Source: Margaritispora aquatica
Lineage: Eukaryota; Ascomycota; Leotiomycetes; Helotiales; Discinellaceae
Direction: 5' to 3'
DNA length: 64,000 bases
Assembly (NCBI GenBank): GCA_007644065.1
Contig: VJWN01000011.1
Span: 930,001 to 994,000 of the forward strand
Shown here: positions 10,604-22,971 of the stretch, piece by piece
Numbering within the stretch: the stretch's first letter is position 1
Layout: every line of letters starts with the position of its first letter
Notes under the pieces: generated by a model
Seen by the model: only the letters and a program-made list of their open reading frames with translations
What the model was told of the DNA's origin: nothing
Database searches by the model: none
Program-made: the position numbers and the translations under genes

Positions 10604-10918
10604 CTAGACTTTACTCCCCGCTTCATCCAGCCCATAAGCGAGACCACTCCAGCACCCATTGAAAAGCACCACATAATCCACCTCGCCTTTCGAAGTCCTC
10701 AATTGCAGCACTTTCTCCTGCTCGTCCGCAACCAGCAGTACACGGCATCCCACTGGTCTGGGCGCAGGGCGCCAGTACAACCCGAAAGTGGTCGGCGTCA
10801 CTTGTAGTTGTTCGTCATGCTCTGTTATAGCTGTTTGTAAATGGCAATTCGGGCAGATGTATTCCTTCGCGGACGTGGATAGTGTGCTACTTGAAGGCAC
10901 ACATTCTGTATGACGCAA
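10604..10918 (-). pseudogene. Out-of-frame ORF beyond the F-box gene
   Basis: A 104-codon frame overlaps the last 32 nt of the F-box-like gene in another frame and continues downstream on the same strand. Its second half (…GLYWRPAPRPVGCRVLLVADEQ…, then a Val/Leu-rich stretch) reads like ordinary protein. I found no GT-AG intron that would join it to the upstream frame. It could be a former C-terminus detached by a one-base frameshift, or a chance ORF. Confidence 0.25.
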
Positions 10919-12089
10919 CGATATCGCGAGGCGAGACGAAGCTGAAGATCAGCTCCACAATCTCGAGTGGGAGGGCGTGTGAAATTGTGGGTGTGACCCA
11001 TCGCTCTGTTTGAGCCCTGTTTTCGGTGATTGGTGAGGTGAGAAGGGAAGCCAAGATGCGGAAACCCATTGATGATTCTACCGCGCAGGTATTGGTGAGG
11101 AGTGGGAATACCTTTGAGCAAAGCACCTTGTTGTGCGAGAGCTGAATAAACCTCACATCCTTAACCGTCATGACAATACACTTCAACACCTTCTCCCGCC
11201 CTCCTAGCACATCGCCCCAAAACTCTCTAACTCTCAGCACAACAGCTTCAACAGCCTCCTCAGACCTAAGATTCTCGCACAGAACCACAAGCCAGCCATG
11301 GAACCAGAAGACATCGCCCTTTGGACACGGCCAGTCCGGGAATCTTTCGTTCTTAATCGGTAGTTTGACAACATCACCATTAGCACCAGCGCCGGCAGCA
11401 ATTTCGAAGTCCCAGGCAGCAAGGCGAAGAATACCGATGTAATATCTCCGATGTAGAGGTGAGGTGGAGCAGTACCAGGGTAGGCGCTCGTCGATGAAGA
11501 AGCACCATTGGTAGATAAAATCTGTGAAAAAGCGGATTTGAAGCTCGGTTGTGCGGGTTGGCGGGTTGAAGATTAGTTTCCAGAGAGGATATTCTGCTTG
11601 TTCTAAGCAAAGTGGTGGGGGCAGGGCAGGTGAGTCGAGCTGAATATCGCTACCGTTGAGCAGTAAGTTCTCGATGCTTAAGTCTGACGCTTCGTTGATA
11701 GAAGCGAGTTCTACACGTCTCATTTCCATAGTTGCACTTGACTCCTCGTTGCCATCTATCTCTTCGCGATGCCAGAACGAAACAATAAAATGCTTCGATT
11801 CTAAATCGAGGGTATACACATAATCAAGACCTTGTTTCAGCATTCTGGGTGCTGATACAGGCGTAATATACCCTGCAGACGTGAGCTGCACTTGGGGATT
11901 TCTTAGCCTCAAGTACAAAGCCTCGCTACCTGGCGTATCGACTTCTCCAGTCACATAATCTTCATGCCTGTTTCTCAAATCATCACGAACCTGATACCAA
12001 TTCCCTGTACGGATGAGTTGGTTAGGTCGGAATGGGGGTATTGAGGACCTACCATCTTGACGCATGTTCCAAAATCCCGTGTTCCTCAT
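10887..12089 (-). CDS. F-box-like hypothetical protein
   Basis: Single-exon frame of 400 aa from ATG 12089. The central region (about 150-300) is rich in Trp and aromatics (YPLWKLIF, IYQWCFFIDERLPWYC, GDVFWFHGWLVVLCE) and resembles an uncharacterised ascomycete family. The final ~30 residues carry an F-box-like start, LPLEIVELIFSFVSPRDIV, after which the frame stops. F-box proteins are substrate adaptors of SCF ubiquitin ligases. Here the motif is at the extreme C-terminus and is cut off before the usual second helix, so either it is a degenerate motif or the true C-terminus lies in another frame (see the 10604-10918 entry). Function beyond a possible SCF link is unknown. Confidence 0.7.
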   Translation of the reverse strand: MRNTGFWNMRQDGRSSIPPFRPNQLIRTGNWYQVRDDLRNRHEDYVTGEVDTPGSEALYLRLRNPQVQLTSAGYITPVSAPRMLKQGLDYVYTLDLESKHFIVSFWHREEIDGNEESSATMEMRRVELASINEASDLSIENLLLNGSDIQLDSPALPPPLCLEQAEYPLWKLIFNPPTRTTELQIRFFTDFIYQWCFFIDERLPWYCSTSPLHRRYYIGILRLAAWDFEIAAGAGANGDVVKLPIKNERFPDWPCPKGDVFWFHGWLVVLCENLRSEEAVEAVVLRVREFWGDVLGGREKVLKCIVMTVKDVRFIQLSHNKVLCSKVFPLLTNTCAVESSMGFRILASLLTSPITENRAQTERWVTPTISHALPLEIVELIFSFVSPRDIVASYRMCAFK

Positions 12090-15000
12090 GATTCTGCTTG
12101 TTTTGTTATGTTTGGAGTTTTTTGAACGAGAACCGTGGCGAGATGTGTAAGAGGTGGTTGGGAAGTGAGAGAGCGTGGTTCTGTAAAATCACTTGCTTGG
12201 TGTGTTGGTTGGTGGTATCGTTGGATTTAGAGGCACAGTTCGATCACGTTTCATCAGGTTTGCTAACAATAGATTATGATAGATGTAGAAAAGAGTTCAT
12301 GATGAAAAATGAAAACGGTGATCTGGAATTCAAGACCTGATTGCGAGCGAAATTGAATATTATCGAGAAACGAAACGAGTGTACCAACGTAGAAACGATG
12401 CTCTGTATAGCATTTGTTAACTACTCGTCAAGGATAGGGTCATTGAATCAAGTACCATCTAAACAAGATGGTGGCATTCCAATGTGTAAAATCTTGTAAA
12501 ACATCCTAGAATATTGTACCATCACAATATAATCATTTGTGTCAAATCTTTTGGGGATAGAGAACGTTGCGTAGTTTAGAGGTTCTGGGATATTGAAGCA
12601 AGGGTGGTGGCGAAAGCAGTGATAACCGAGCAGAACACAATAGGACATCTATTGAATGATATATATACTATCGAATCGAAAAATGTTTCATTGAAAGGGC
12701 AGTCGAAAGGGCAGGTAGGTCCATTATCCTGCTGTTGCCCATTTTGAAGCGGATTTGGTGCTACTAATGGATAATGTATCCTCACACAAATCCTTCCAAA
12801 CATTATGTTTGAGGTAGACTCACACAACACAGCAGGTCGAACACAAAGTCCAAAAAATCTCGAGATTGAGAATCCTCCAAAATTATCAATGGTTGGAAAA
12901 CGTCACCCGTCACCCGTCACCAAAATCTCCAGCAGGATAGTTTTCGAGAAACAACCATAAGTGTTAGAACAGCGAGAATGTTTAGACTTCGGCCGAAACT
13001 GTTTGTAAAAGCCGAGTCTTTGTCACAGTCTGACCGTGATGGATACCTGGACTAGCGGATATGCTTATTGCTTCTTGGTACTTGCATCACACTTCGTGCT
13101 CGTCAAAATATACCCAGCCAAGCACTGGAGCTCGGGATTCTGACCAATACTCCAATCAGATTCCATGAAATCATACTTGATCAGGAAATATACCACTAGT
13201 GTCTTGACGAGACTATTTGCCCAGCATACAAATATGTGATAAGATGAAGAAATCAAAGCTATTTCTCGAGGCTGATTCATGTTAAATCTACCTCCTCGAG
13301 GGGGTGAAAGATGGAGATCAAGATCAAGATGCGAGCAGTCGTATAGATGTTTTTGTACTGCAAACGTCGCGTACAGTGCTGATATAGACACGAAACCATA
13401 TGGGATTTCAAGCGACACAAAAGCAGACAGCTCTCAACGTTTTTCCTCGCCCGAGACATGAGTTGATACCAATGAGGGTCAAGTCTCGAACAATACACAA
13501 AAGCGAGACGACACTTGCAAGTCTCAGAAACCCCCAAAAATGCATTTGTTTCAAAGAGGGCATAGCTGTTGTGGAGGCAAAGCAGTAACAAAGACAAAAC
13601 TGTAAATTTGACAACTCAATTCCATCCACTCAGGTACGCGTAGACCGAACTTTCACCTCGTATACCTCGCACCGCATGATCTCATCCGATGTATCTCGCA
13701 TCCTCAGGGAGTGGCAACTCGACACGTGGTCCTAAGTAAGTAATTTTCTCAAGAAGAAAAAAAAAAGAAATCATTCAGATCCGTTCCGCGAAGTTTCATC
13801 TCAAATCTTGCACACTCGTAACACAGGTACTGTCGTTCAAGGTGAAAGAGGCAAATATGATGCTGCCTGACGTTTCCGCCTCCCTTAGAGCCAAAGAGTG
13901 GAAGAGGTACTTGCATGCATATCTTTTATGCAAGGCGGACATAAGATAATAATTACCTTACAGTACCCGAGACGGACACTCAGGAAGGTCCGTTCGCCGA
14001 TCGAGTCTCGCTCACTCGGTCCCAATTCGTACATTGTGGAGGGGCAATTGGACGCCAAATACCCGTACTGTGTGTGGACTGTACAGTACTGTGCTGCATC
14101 AACTGCATGCACTATGCTGGCGCCTGGTGGATCCAGAATCTCGCTTTGGATTCCTCATCTGGAGGTTGAAGATATATTGAGTACAACGTTTCTTGCGACT
14201 CAGCGACTCAGCACTCAGCACACAATATCCTTTGGTGATACTTGGCACTTGCGATACTTGTCCTCGGTTATAGTACCGGTTGAATTGACTAGAAAAAGAA
14301 GGAGAGTGACAGGGTCGGCCAGATGTTCCGTTTCCAAACCGATATCCGTTTCCTTCGTTTCCTTCTTTTCCTTCTTATCCTTCCGTTCCTATCATCATCC
14401 CGCTCGTGCATCCATATCCTTTGTCTTGCTTTGATTGCTTCTTCCAGTTCACCGGATAAATGCTCAGTATCTTCAGTATGTGGTGTAACGCCAAAAATGC
14501 TTACTTTGACTCACTCGGTGGTGGCTATCATTTGGCAGGTTCGGTTCAATCATATTTGACCCAACCGGCATAATCTATCTCCCGAACGGATGTCAATCGA
14601 GTAAGGTATCGTCCGTCTGCTGTTGAGGACTTCTAGCGGTAGCCTGCGTTGTGGTATGGATTGTATGGTGTGGTGTGGTCTGGTGTGTGGTGTTCTGGTC
14701 GTATTCTGGTCGTATTCTGCTTTGGTGTAAGCTCAAGTTTGTACGGTGTAAACGAATATCCCAGGATCCATCAATCAATACCTCCCCTCCCCTCCCGAAC
14801 TGTGTACAGTACATGCTCAGGTAATGAAGCAGAACGTCCACTCTCGCAAGATGTCGTGATTTGTTGAGAAACTTGAGGTGGAGTAAGATCAGAGCGTGGA
14901 TGTGGCCCCAGCCTTGGCTTAACTGGGCCACGGCTGGCTCGCCTGGCTTCTGGAATAATTGTCAAATCTGGGGCTCGGTGACAGACCCCCCCCCCTTTAT

Positions 15001-15494
15001 TATACCCAATTAGGCTTAGATGCGGACATAAACCCATTGTCCGAAACGAATGCGAGGAAAGGAAAGGCCCATTTCAACCCAGAACCAACTTTTTTTTATG
15101 TTTGTCAGGCGGCATTGGCGTGTTCCGATTGAACTGGATAACTTCATCAATGAACGGGGAATGGGAATGGCAATCATATACTCTGCCTGATGCCACCCAT
15201 TGACATCTTGTTTTCTTTCTTTTCGCCCTCTTATTCTCAATTGTCGACTTCATTTACGATCCTTTTGATCTTTTTAATTCTTCCTCCACCCATGTGCCTT
15301 TTTCATTGACACTTTCACCTTTGCCATACCTTGTCATTGAAAGTAAATAAACATCTTGGTGCAGCTATTCGAAGCAACCCTTCCCACCACCAACAACCTT
15401 TCCTGCCCCGCGCAGCCCAACAGCTTTCGAAACAATTCCATGTGAATATCTTCACTCTCCTCGCAGTTACTGAATTTCAATCTTCGCTGCCAAA
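12090..15494. other. 3.4 kb spacer upstream of the ABC exporter
   Basis: The longest gene-free stretch in the window. The open frames inside are short, overlap on both strands and lack family motifs. Visible features are a C10 tract at 14986-14995, GTGTGGT-rich sequence near 14650-14700, and a CT-rich leader just before ATG 15495. One frame near 13065-13420 (-) has a faint resemblance to a cytochrome P450 C-terminus, which I rejected. The region is likely to hold an extended promoter for the exporter. Confidence 0.5.
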
Positions 15495-18400
15495 ATGGCA
15501 GGCGATCTCTTAGAAAAAGCTGAGGCGCAATCGCACCACTCCAACCACTCGAGCCATACCCGCGGCGAATCCTCAGACGGCCATGAATCAACAAGAAAGC
15601 AGGAGAAGGAAGGCCACCCAACCATACTCCCTTCATCGTCAGAAGAACAAAATCTGTCCAAGTTGGACTCGAAGCGCAATGTGGAAGTCAAGGATGAGGA
15701 TATCTACGCGCACCTTCTCCCAGCCGAGGCTGAGATCCTGAAGAGACAAGTCGATGTCCCAGATGTCAAGAGTGGATGGAAGGCACTGTATCGATACTCT
15801 ACCACGAACGATATTATAATTTTGGTTATCAGCTCAATTGCTGCGATCGCTGCTGGTGCCGCTTTGCCTCTCATGACTGTCGTCTTCGGAAATCTTACAG
15901 GCACCTTCAACGACTATTTCGCCGGCACCAAAACTCGCTCTGAATTTGAAGCGGAAATTGTGCATATGATTCTGTATTTTATTTACATTGGAATCGGAGA
16001 GTTCGTCACAATTTACATCAGTACTGTCGGGTTCATCTATGTTGGCGAACACATCAGTGGGAAGATCAGGTCACAATATCTCGCTGCATGCATGAGACAA
16101 AACATCGGCTTTTTCGACAAGCTTGGTTCTGGAGAGATTACAACTAGAATTACAGCGGATACAAATCTTGTGAGTTTCCCCTTTGCTTTGTCAGCATGAG
16201 CTCGGCTATGGTGGGGCAATTTTCTGACTTGAGCTTCTCACAACCAGGTCCAAGACGGCATCTCTGAGAAGGTTGGCCTCACTCTCAATGCTCTAGCTAC
16301 CTTCGTAACTGCATTTGTCATAGGCTTTATCAAAAGTTGGCGATTGACGTTGATTCTGTCGTCAACAGTCTTCGCAATAGTTATGATTATGGGATCTGGG
16401 TCGTCGTTCATCATCAAATTCAGTAAAATGTCCCTAGGCTCATATGCTCTGGGCGGAAGCATAGCCGAGGAGGTCATTTCCTCTGTCAGGAATGCTACTG
16501 CATTCGGCACTCAGGACAAATTGGCAAAGCAATACGATGTTCATCTTGGACATGCAGAGAAGAATGGATACAAGCTTAAGCTATGTTTAGCTGTGATGGT
16601 TGGAGGCATGTTCCTGGTTATTTACCTGAACTATGGCCTAGCATTCTGGATGGGTAGCATATACCTCGTGCAAGGCTCACTCTCACTTTCAGCTATTCTC
16701 ACTATTTTGATGTCCATCATGATTGGAGCATTCTCTCTCGGAAACGTCGCACCTAACGCTCAAGCATTCGCAACAGCAGTCAGCGCAGCACAAAAGATCT
16801 TCAATACAATCGATCGCAAGTCGCCAATGGATCCTACCTCCGAGGATGGAGAGAAGCTCGCTACTGTCCAAGGCAACATCGAGTTACGAGATATTAAGCA
16901 CATCTACCCCTCCAGACCCGAAGTGACAGTCATGGACGGCGTCAGCTTGGTCATTCCCGCTGGTAAAAAAACAGCTTTGGTTGGAGCCTCAGGTTCTGGA
17001 AAAAGTACGATAGTGGGCTTGGTGGAGCGTTTCTACGATCCAGTCCGCGGCCAAGTTTTCTTGGATGGCCATGATGTCAGCACATTGAACCTTCGCTGGT
17101 TGCGCCAACAGATCTCGCTTGTTAGTCAGGAGCCTACGCTATTCGGTACCACTATTTACAACAATATCAAACAGGGTCTGATTGGTACCAAATTTGAGCA
17201 CGAATCTGCCGAGAGACAGAAAGAGTTGATCATTGAGGCTGCCAAGATGGCCAATGCTCACGACTTCATTTCAGCATTACCCGAAGGATACGAAACCAAC
17301 GTTGGTGAGAGAGGATTTCTTCTTTCTGGAGGCCAAAAGCAGAGAATCGCGATCTCACGTGCGATTGTTTCGGATCCTAAAATCCTACTCTTGGATGAAG
17401 CTACATCAGCTTTGGACACTAAATCCGAAGGTGTGGTTCAAGCTGCGCTCGAAGTTGCTGCGGAAGGAAGAACCACCATCACTATTGCCCATCGCTTATC
17501 AACCATCAAGAACGCCGATAATATTGTTGTTATGACCCAAGGTCGCATTGTTGAACAGGGAACACACACTGAGCTGTTGTTGAAAGAAGGTGCTTATTTC
17601 AAGCTAGTTGAGGCGCAGAAAATCGCCGCGACACAGGAATTGTCCGCTGAGCAGCAAGCGGCTGTTGATGCGGAAGATGACAGGCTGGTTCGCGAAAAGT
17701 CTCACGCCAGTGGAATTGCATATGAGGAAGATCCAGACGACAAGAATATTGCCAACAAGCTGAATCGTACTGCAACAGAGAAATCGCAATCCTCGCTTGC
17801 CCTTGCTGGTCGCAAAAGTGGTCCTCAGCAGCACGATTCCCTATGGACTTTGATCAAACTGATTCTTTCATTCAACAAAACTGAATTTCACTGGATGTTT
17901 GTTGGTCTCTTTGCCTCCATCATTTGTGGTGGCGGAAATCCCGTACAAGCTGTATTTTTCGCCAAGCAGATTATGGCCATGTCAACTCCTTTCGAAACGG
18001 CCTCTGGTGCTAAAATCCCAAGTGCGGTGCACTATATTCGCCACGAAGCAAATTTTTGGTCCCTCATGTACCTTATGTTGGCGATCGTCCAGTTCATAGC
18101 TTTCTGTGTTCAGGGCATCGCGTTCGCCTTCTGTTCGGAACGTCTTATCCATCGCGTTAGAGATCGAGCATTCAGGACTATGCTTCGCCAAGACATTGAA
18201 TTCTTCGATAAGGAGGAAAACACATCTGGAGCCTTGACCTCATTTTTGAGCACGGAAACAACGCACGTAGCCGGCCTTTCTGGTGTCACATTAGGGACGA
18301 TCCTTAATGTTTTGACAACGTTGATTGCTTCCTGCGTATTGGGAATCGCTATTGCCTGGAAACTTGCGCTCGTTTGCATTGCCACGATACCTGTACTATT

Positions 18401-19702
18401 GGGATGTGGTTTCTTCCGATTCTGGATGTTGGCTCGATTTCAACAACGTGCTAAGAAAGCATATGAGCATAGTGCCAGCTTTGCTTGTGAAGCGACCAAT
18501 GCTATCCGTACAGTTGCGTCATTGACCAGAGAAGACGATGTGCTTCAAACTTACATCGATACGATAAATGCTCAAAACAAGAAGAGTCTGGTGTCGGTAT
18601 TGAAATCATCCACCCTCTATGCGGCATCTCAGTCACTCATGTTCCTGTGTATCGCGCTAGGCTTTTGGTATGTTATCATTTCTTATCAGGAAGTAGTAGA
18701 AGAAGGTTGCTAATTTGAGAAAAAAATAGGTACGGAGGCAACCGCATTGCTGATCTCGAATACTCTATGTTCCAGTTCTTCGTCACTTTCCAGGCTGTCA
18801 TTTTCGGCGCTCAATCAGCGGGCACGATCTTTTCCTTCGCCCCAGATATGGGGAAAGCCAAACAAGCAGCTCAAGAGCTGAAAATTTTGTTCGACCGCCA
18901 ACCTGCCATTGATTCGTGGTCACTTGACGGTGCACCTTTGGCCAATGTTGAAGGCACACTTGAATTTCGCGATGTCCACTTCCGCTATCCTACACGTCCA
19001 GAGCAACCCGTTCTTCGTGGTCTCAACCTCACTGTTGCCCCAGGTCAATACATCGCGCTTGTTGGCGCATCAGGTTGCGGAAAATCGACTACGATCGCCC
19101 TCTTGGAGCGCTTCTACGACCCACTTGTTGGTGGTATCTACATTGATGGCAAGGAGATTTCCAGCTTGAATTTGAAAGATTACCGGTCTTTCATTGCTCT
19201 TGTGTCCCAAGAACCTACTTTGTACCAAGGGACAGTCAGGGAAAATATCCTTCTTGGTGCGGACAAGGCTGAAGGCGAAGTCTCGGATGCTGAAATCGAT
19301 TTCGCTTGTCGGGAGGCGAATATTTACGACTTTATTATGTCACTACCTGATGGAATGAACACCATTGTCGGTTCAAAGGGCTCTATGTTATCTGGTGGCC
19401 AGAAGCAACGGATAGCAATCGCCCGGGCCCTCCTCCGCAATCCAAAGGTCCTCTTGCTTGACGAAGCTACATCCGCCCTCGATTCCGAATCCGAGCACGT
19501 TGTTCAGGCAGCGTTGGACAAGGCCGCCAAGGGACGCACAACCATTGCCGTGGCGCATAGATTGAGTACGATCCAGAAGGCAGACATCATTTATGTCTTC
19601 GACCAAGGCCGCATCGTCGAGCACGGTGGACACAATGAGCTCATGCTCAAGGGTGGACGTTACTCCGAGTTGGTGAACTTGCAGAGTCTGGGCAAGAGCT
19701 GA
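15495..19702 (+). CDS. ABCB-type multidrug exporter (full transporter)
   Basis: P-glycoprotein-like ABC transporter with TMD-NBD-TMD-NBD order, related to fungal Mdr1/Pmd1/Atr-type exporters. Three exons (introns 16170-16247 and 18668-18729) give 1355 aa. A charged cytosolic N-terminus of ~100 residues precedes TMD1 (NDIIILVISSIAAIAAGAAL…). NBD1 has Walker A GASGSGKST, signature LLSGGQKQR, Walker B ILLLDEATSALD and H-loop AHRLST. A charged linker follows (about 690-770), then TMD2 and NBD2 with GASGCGKST, MLSGGQKQR, VLLLDEATSALD and AHRLST. Both ATP sites look canonical. Length is typical of full ABCB transporters (about 1300-1360). It probably acts at the plasma membrane, exporting hydrophobic toxins, fungicides or metabolites. 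The substrate cannot be read from sequence. Confidence 0.96.
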
Positions 19703-20545
19703 AGCGATTCAGGATGACTAGATACCCGTTGTTCATATGGGAGGGATTTCTGTTGTGGCTCTCAGGGAAACGTACCCTGATCGGGACACGATTTACTTTG
19801 TTTTTTTTTGGCATGGCGATGGCGTTTGGGCTCCGTCGTAGAACATTCACTCGACGTGATGGCATTGTTGGCTTCATGTTTACTACCTACTTAACTCTTA
19901 AATAAACCAAAAAGCAAGCGAGCGCTTTTTGCTACGCATAGGCTTGAGATGTGGGTGGAAGATTTGGTGGGGGAGGATTCATGTAGATACTAGACAAACT
20001 CTCCTAAATGAGATTAATATTGTCACCATTGTGTTGTTTTCAACTATCTGCAATATGTACTGCAAGGGAAGAGATTATAAGTGGAAAAAAGATTTCTTGA
20101 GATTGGTGGAATTTGCCTTCGTCGAATGCAGGAGTTTGAAAGTAATATTGGTAAAAATAAAGTTTGTGATTATGTTACACTCTTTTGCACATTGAGAACA
20201 TAACTACGCTTAATGAAGCACTGGTGACTGTAGAGGCAGTACTCTGCTACGGCGAAGACAAATCACGTTGATCTCGATTGTGCATTGGTGATGAATGTTG
20301 CGTTTTCAAATTCTTTGTCTGAACTACCTTACCTTGTAATGTTGCTCAGTGATCGCTGCTTTTGGTTCAGCATCGCCGCTTTGAAAACCATGCTCTAGAT
20401 TCAATCTCAGAAGCTCCAGGAAGCTGCCCACCACCACAATTTGATCACTTGAGTTAGCGTACGATATCGCCTGTATCTTCATTTTCTCTACATCGAAATT
20501 GGGATCTGCGAAGGCGCAAACTCCCATTCGGCAACAGTATTCAAG
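19703..20545. other. Intergenic, 0.84 kb
   Basis: AT-rich spacer holding the exporter 3' UTR and the Arp8 promoter. I see no gene. The open frames are short and without motifs. Confidence 0.5.
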
Positions 20546-22971
20546 ATGGTGGGCAAGAAGTCGGGAAAAGCGCTCCTGCGCGAGGAGGGTGAGCACAATT
20601 GAGCTTCAGAAGAGACATTGGAAACTGACTACGAGCGCGATGGCAGGTCTTGAGCGGACAGATAATGGCATGAAGCAGTCCAGCTGGCCGGAGATTCAGA
20701 TGATCAACCAGAAGAACTACTACACGTTGGTCTCCCTGACAGTGTGCCCTAGCAACAGACGCAATGCTATTTCCTGTCCTAATCACGAATGATTGACGTG
20801 TCAGAGTACCGAGACATCATGCTAACTGAGGTGACAGTGAGTTTATGAAACGCGATGACCAGATACTCCCATTCAGGCTTCAAAATGAGGCGAATCGAGA
20901 CAAGATGATTAGGAATGCCAAAGACAGGGACAGAGCATTGGCACGGACAGGCAGCACAGATGTGCCTATCCCTATGAATGGCGACGGAGATCTAGACGAC
21001 GAGGACGGGGGTGGTAATGACGGTTTCGACGCTTCAAAAATCATTGTGATACATCCAGGAAGCCAGAATCTCAGAATCGGGCTAGCTAGTGATGCGCTGC
21101 CGAAATCTATACCCATGGCCATAGCAGCCAAGTGGAAAGAGACCGAGTCTCAAGAATATGAGCCCAGGCCTAAGAGGCAGAAGATGGATGGGCCACCGGA
21201 GCAGTTCTTTGGGGACGAGTTCGCAAAGCGGTTTGCGAAGATGTCGAATGATCTGAAGATAGATATGCGGGCAAACAAGCGCAAGGTTTTGCCTAATTCC
21301 AAGGAGCTGGCTGTCAACTATAACAGAAGGGCGGAACCGGAGAAGATTCCTGAGCACAATGATCCTATGAGGATAGAGTGGACGGATGTGAGTAGGGACA
21401 ACAAGAAGGACCACTCGACGTATTTCACGGGCATGGAGGCATTGAGAGTCGCAGATGACTCGAAACCGCCATACAAGCTGTTCTGGCCTATGCAGAATGG
21501 CTGGTTACATGAGAACGACTATCTGACGCGAGAACATCTCTTCGACGATTTCGAGAGTATCATAGAATCTGCACTGAAGAAAGAGCTGGGCTTGAAAAGG
21601 ACTAGTGAATGGGAACAGTACAGTTGTGTCTTTGTTGTCCCAGATTTATACGATAAGCGCTACATGGAAGCAGCGCTCGACATGTGTCTCAAGAGCTTCG
21701 AATTCAAGCAAGTATGTTTTGTGCAGGAGAGCTTGGCAGGTACCTATGGTGCAGGGTACACGAGCGCATGTATCGTGGACATTGGTGCACAGAAGACGTC
21801 GATATGCTGTGTAGAAGATGGAATGTGTGTCGAGGATTCACGAATTAATCTCAAATACGGAGGCTACGATGTCACAGAGACATTCATCAAGATGATGCTT
21901 TTCAGTCACTTCCCTTACTCGGATATCAACCTAAAGCGTCGGTATGATTTTCTCCTGGCTGAAGAGCTCAAGATCAACTTTTGCACCTTGAGTCAGACGG
22001 ATGTCACTGTTCAGACGTACAATTTCCATCTTCGCGCACCCAACCAGCCAACTCGCAAGTATCAGTTCAAAACTTACGACGAGACGATTCTTTCACCGAT
22101 GGGTTTCTTCGATCCCTCGTTATTCGATAACAGCAACAAGCTCGTCGGTCGCCACAAACTTATTGAGCGGTCGTATAACGCATATGATGCCAACATGCCG
22201 GATGATCCTACATCTTCAGCCCAGTTGGCCATTTTGAGTACCATCAAGCCTACTTTGGCAACTAGTGCAAATGGATACTTGATGTATTCCAACGGAAATG
22301 CCGATGTTTCAACACCCTCTAGAGAGAAGCCAAACCCAATGAATTACTTTGGACGTATGGATACCGACAATGTAGCTTCACGTGTTACCTCAGCTGCAGG
22401 CTCTCCGGCACCAGAGGGAGTCAACACACCAGTACCATCGGGACCTTTTGTTTTCGGTGCCAACGGAACGAATGGCGGATCTCCAGGTCCAGGAGCCAAC
22501 GGATACCCATCCTTCGGCAATGGATCCCACAACAGCGGCACGCCTATCCCGCCAGCCGGCATGTTCATCGACCATATCTCACGAACTCAGAAAGATCTCG
22601 CCGCCGAGAGAGATGCGATCTTACCAGTCGCCCCTCTCGACACAGCTATCATCACCAGTATCACGCACGCCGCCAGAGGGGACGAGAAGAAAGTCCGCGA
22701 TTTCTTCGGCGGTATCATGGTCATTGGTGGAGGCGCCAAGACGCCTGGGTTGGGCCCTCATCTGGAAGAGAAGCTCAAGGTGCGCCGCCCTGATCTCGCT
22801 GATAAGATCCTCGTGGGTACCAGTCCTCGTGAGATGGATGGCCAGGTCGTCGTGTGGAAGGGTGCAAGTGTGTATGCGCGGATGAAGAGCCATGAGAGCT
22901 GGGTGGGGCAGCTCGAATATGAAAGACTTGGAGCGAGGGCGCTGCATCACAAGGTGCTTTGGAATTATTGA
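20546..22971 (+). CDS. ARP8: Actin-related protein 8, INO80 subunit
   Basis: Nuclear actin-fold subunit of the INO80 chromatin remodeller; with Arp4 and actin it forms the DNA- and nucleosome-sensing module. Three exons (introns 20589-20646 and 20726-20837) give 751 aa. The N-terminus reads MVGKKSGKALLREEGLERTD, then WPEIQMINQKNYYTEFMKRD after splicing, as expected for Arp8. The actin fold begins at KIIVIHPGSQNLRIGLASDA; later segments include CVFVVPDLYDKRYMEAAL, SACIVDIGAQKTSICCVEDG and MVIGGGAKTPGLGPHLEEKL. A ~130-residue Gly/Ser/Asn/Pro-rich insertion (about 480-600) interrupts the fold, as is usual for fungal Arp8. The start ATG lies in a 43-nt first exon. Identification is strong from segment order and the INO80-specific insertions. 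Confidence 0.93.

Noticed and set aside
13065..13418. Minus-strand frame ending with a segment reminiscent of a cytochrome P450 C-terminus (VKTLVVYFLIKYDF).
   Set aside because: No heme-binding FxxGxxxCxG motif, no ExxR and no other P450 segment in any nearby frame. Resemblance is limited to one hydrophobic stretch.
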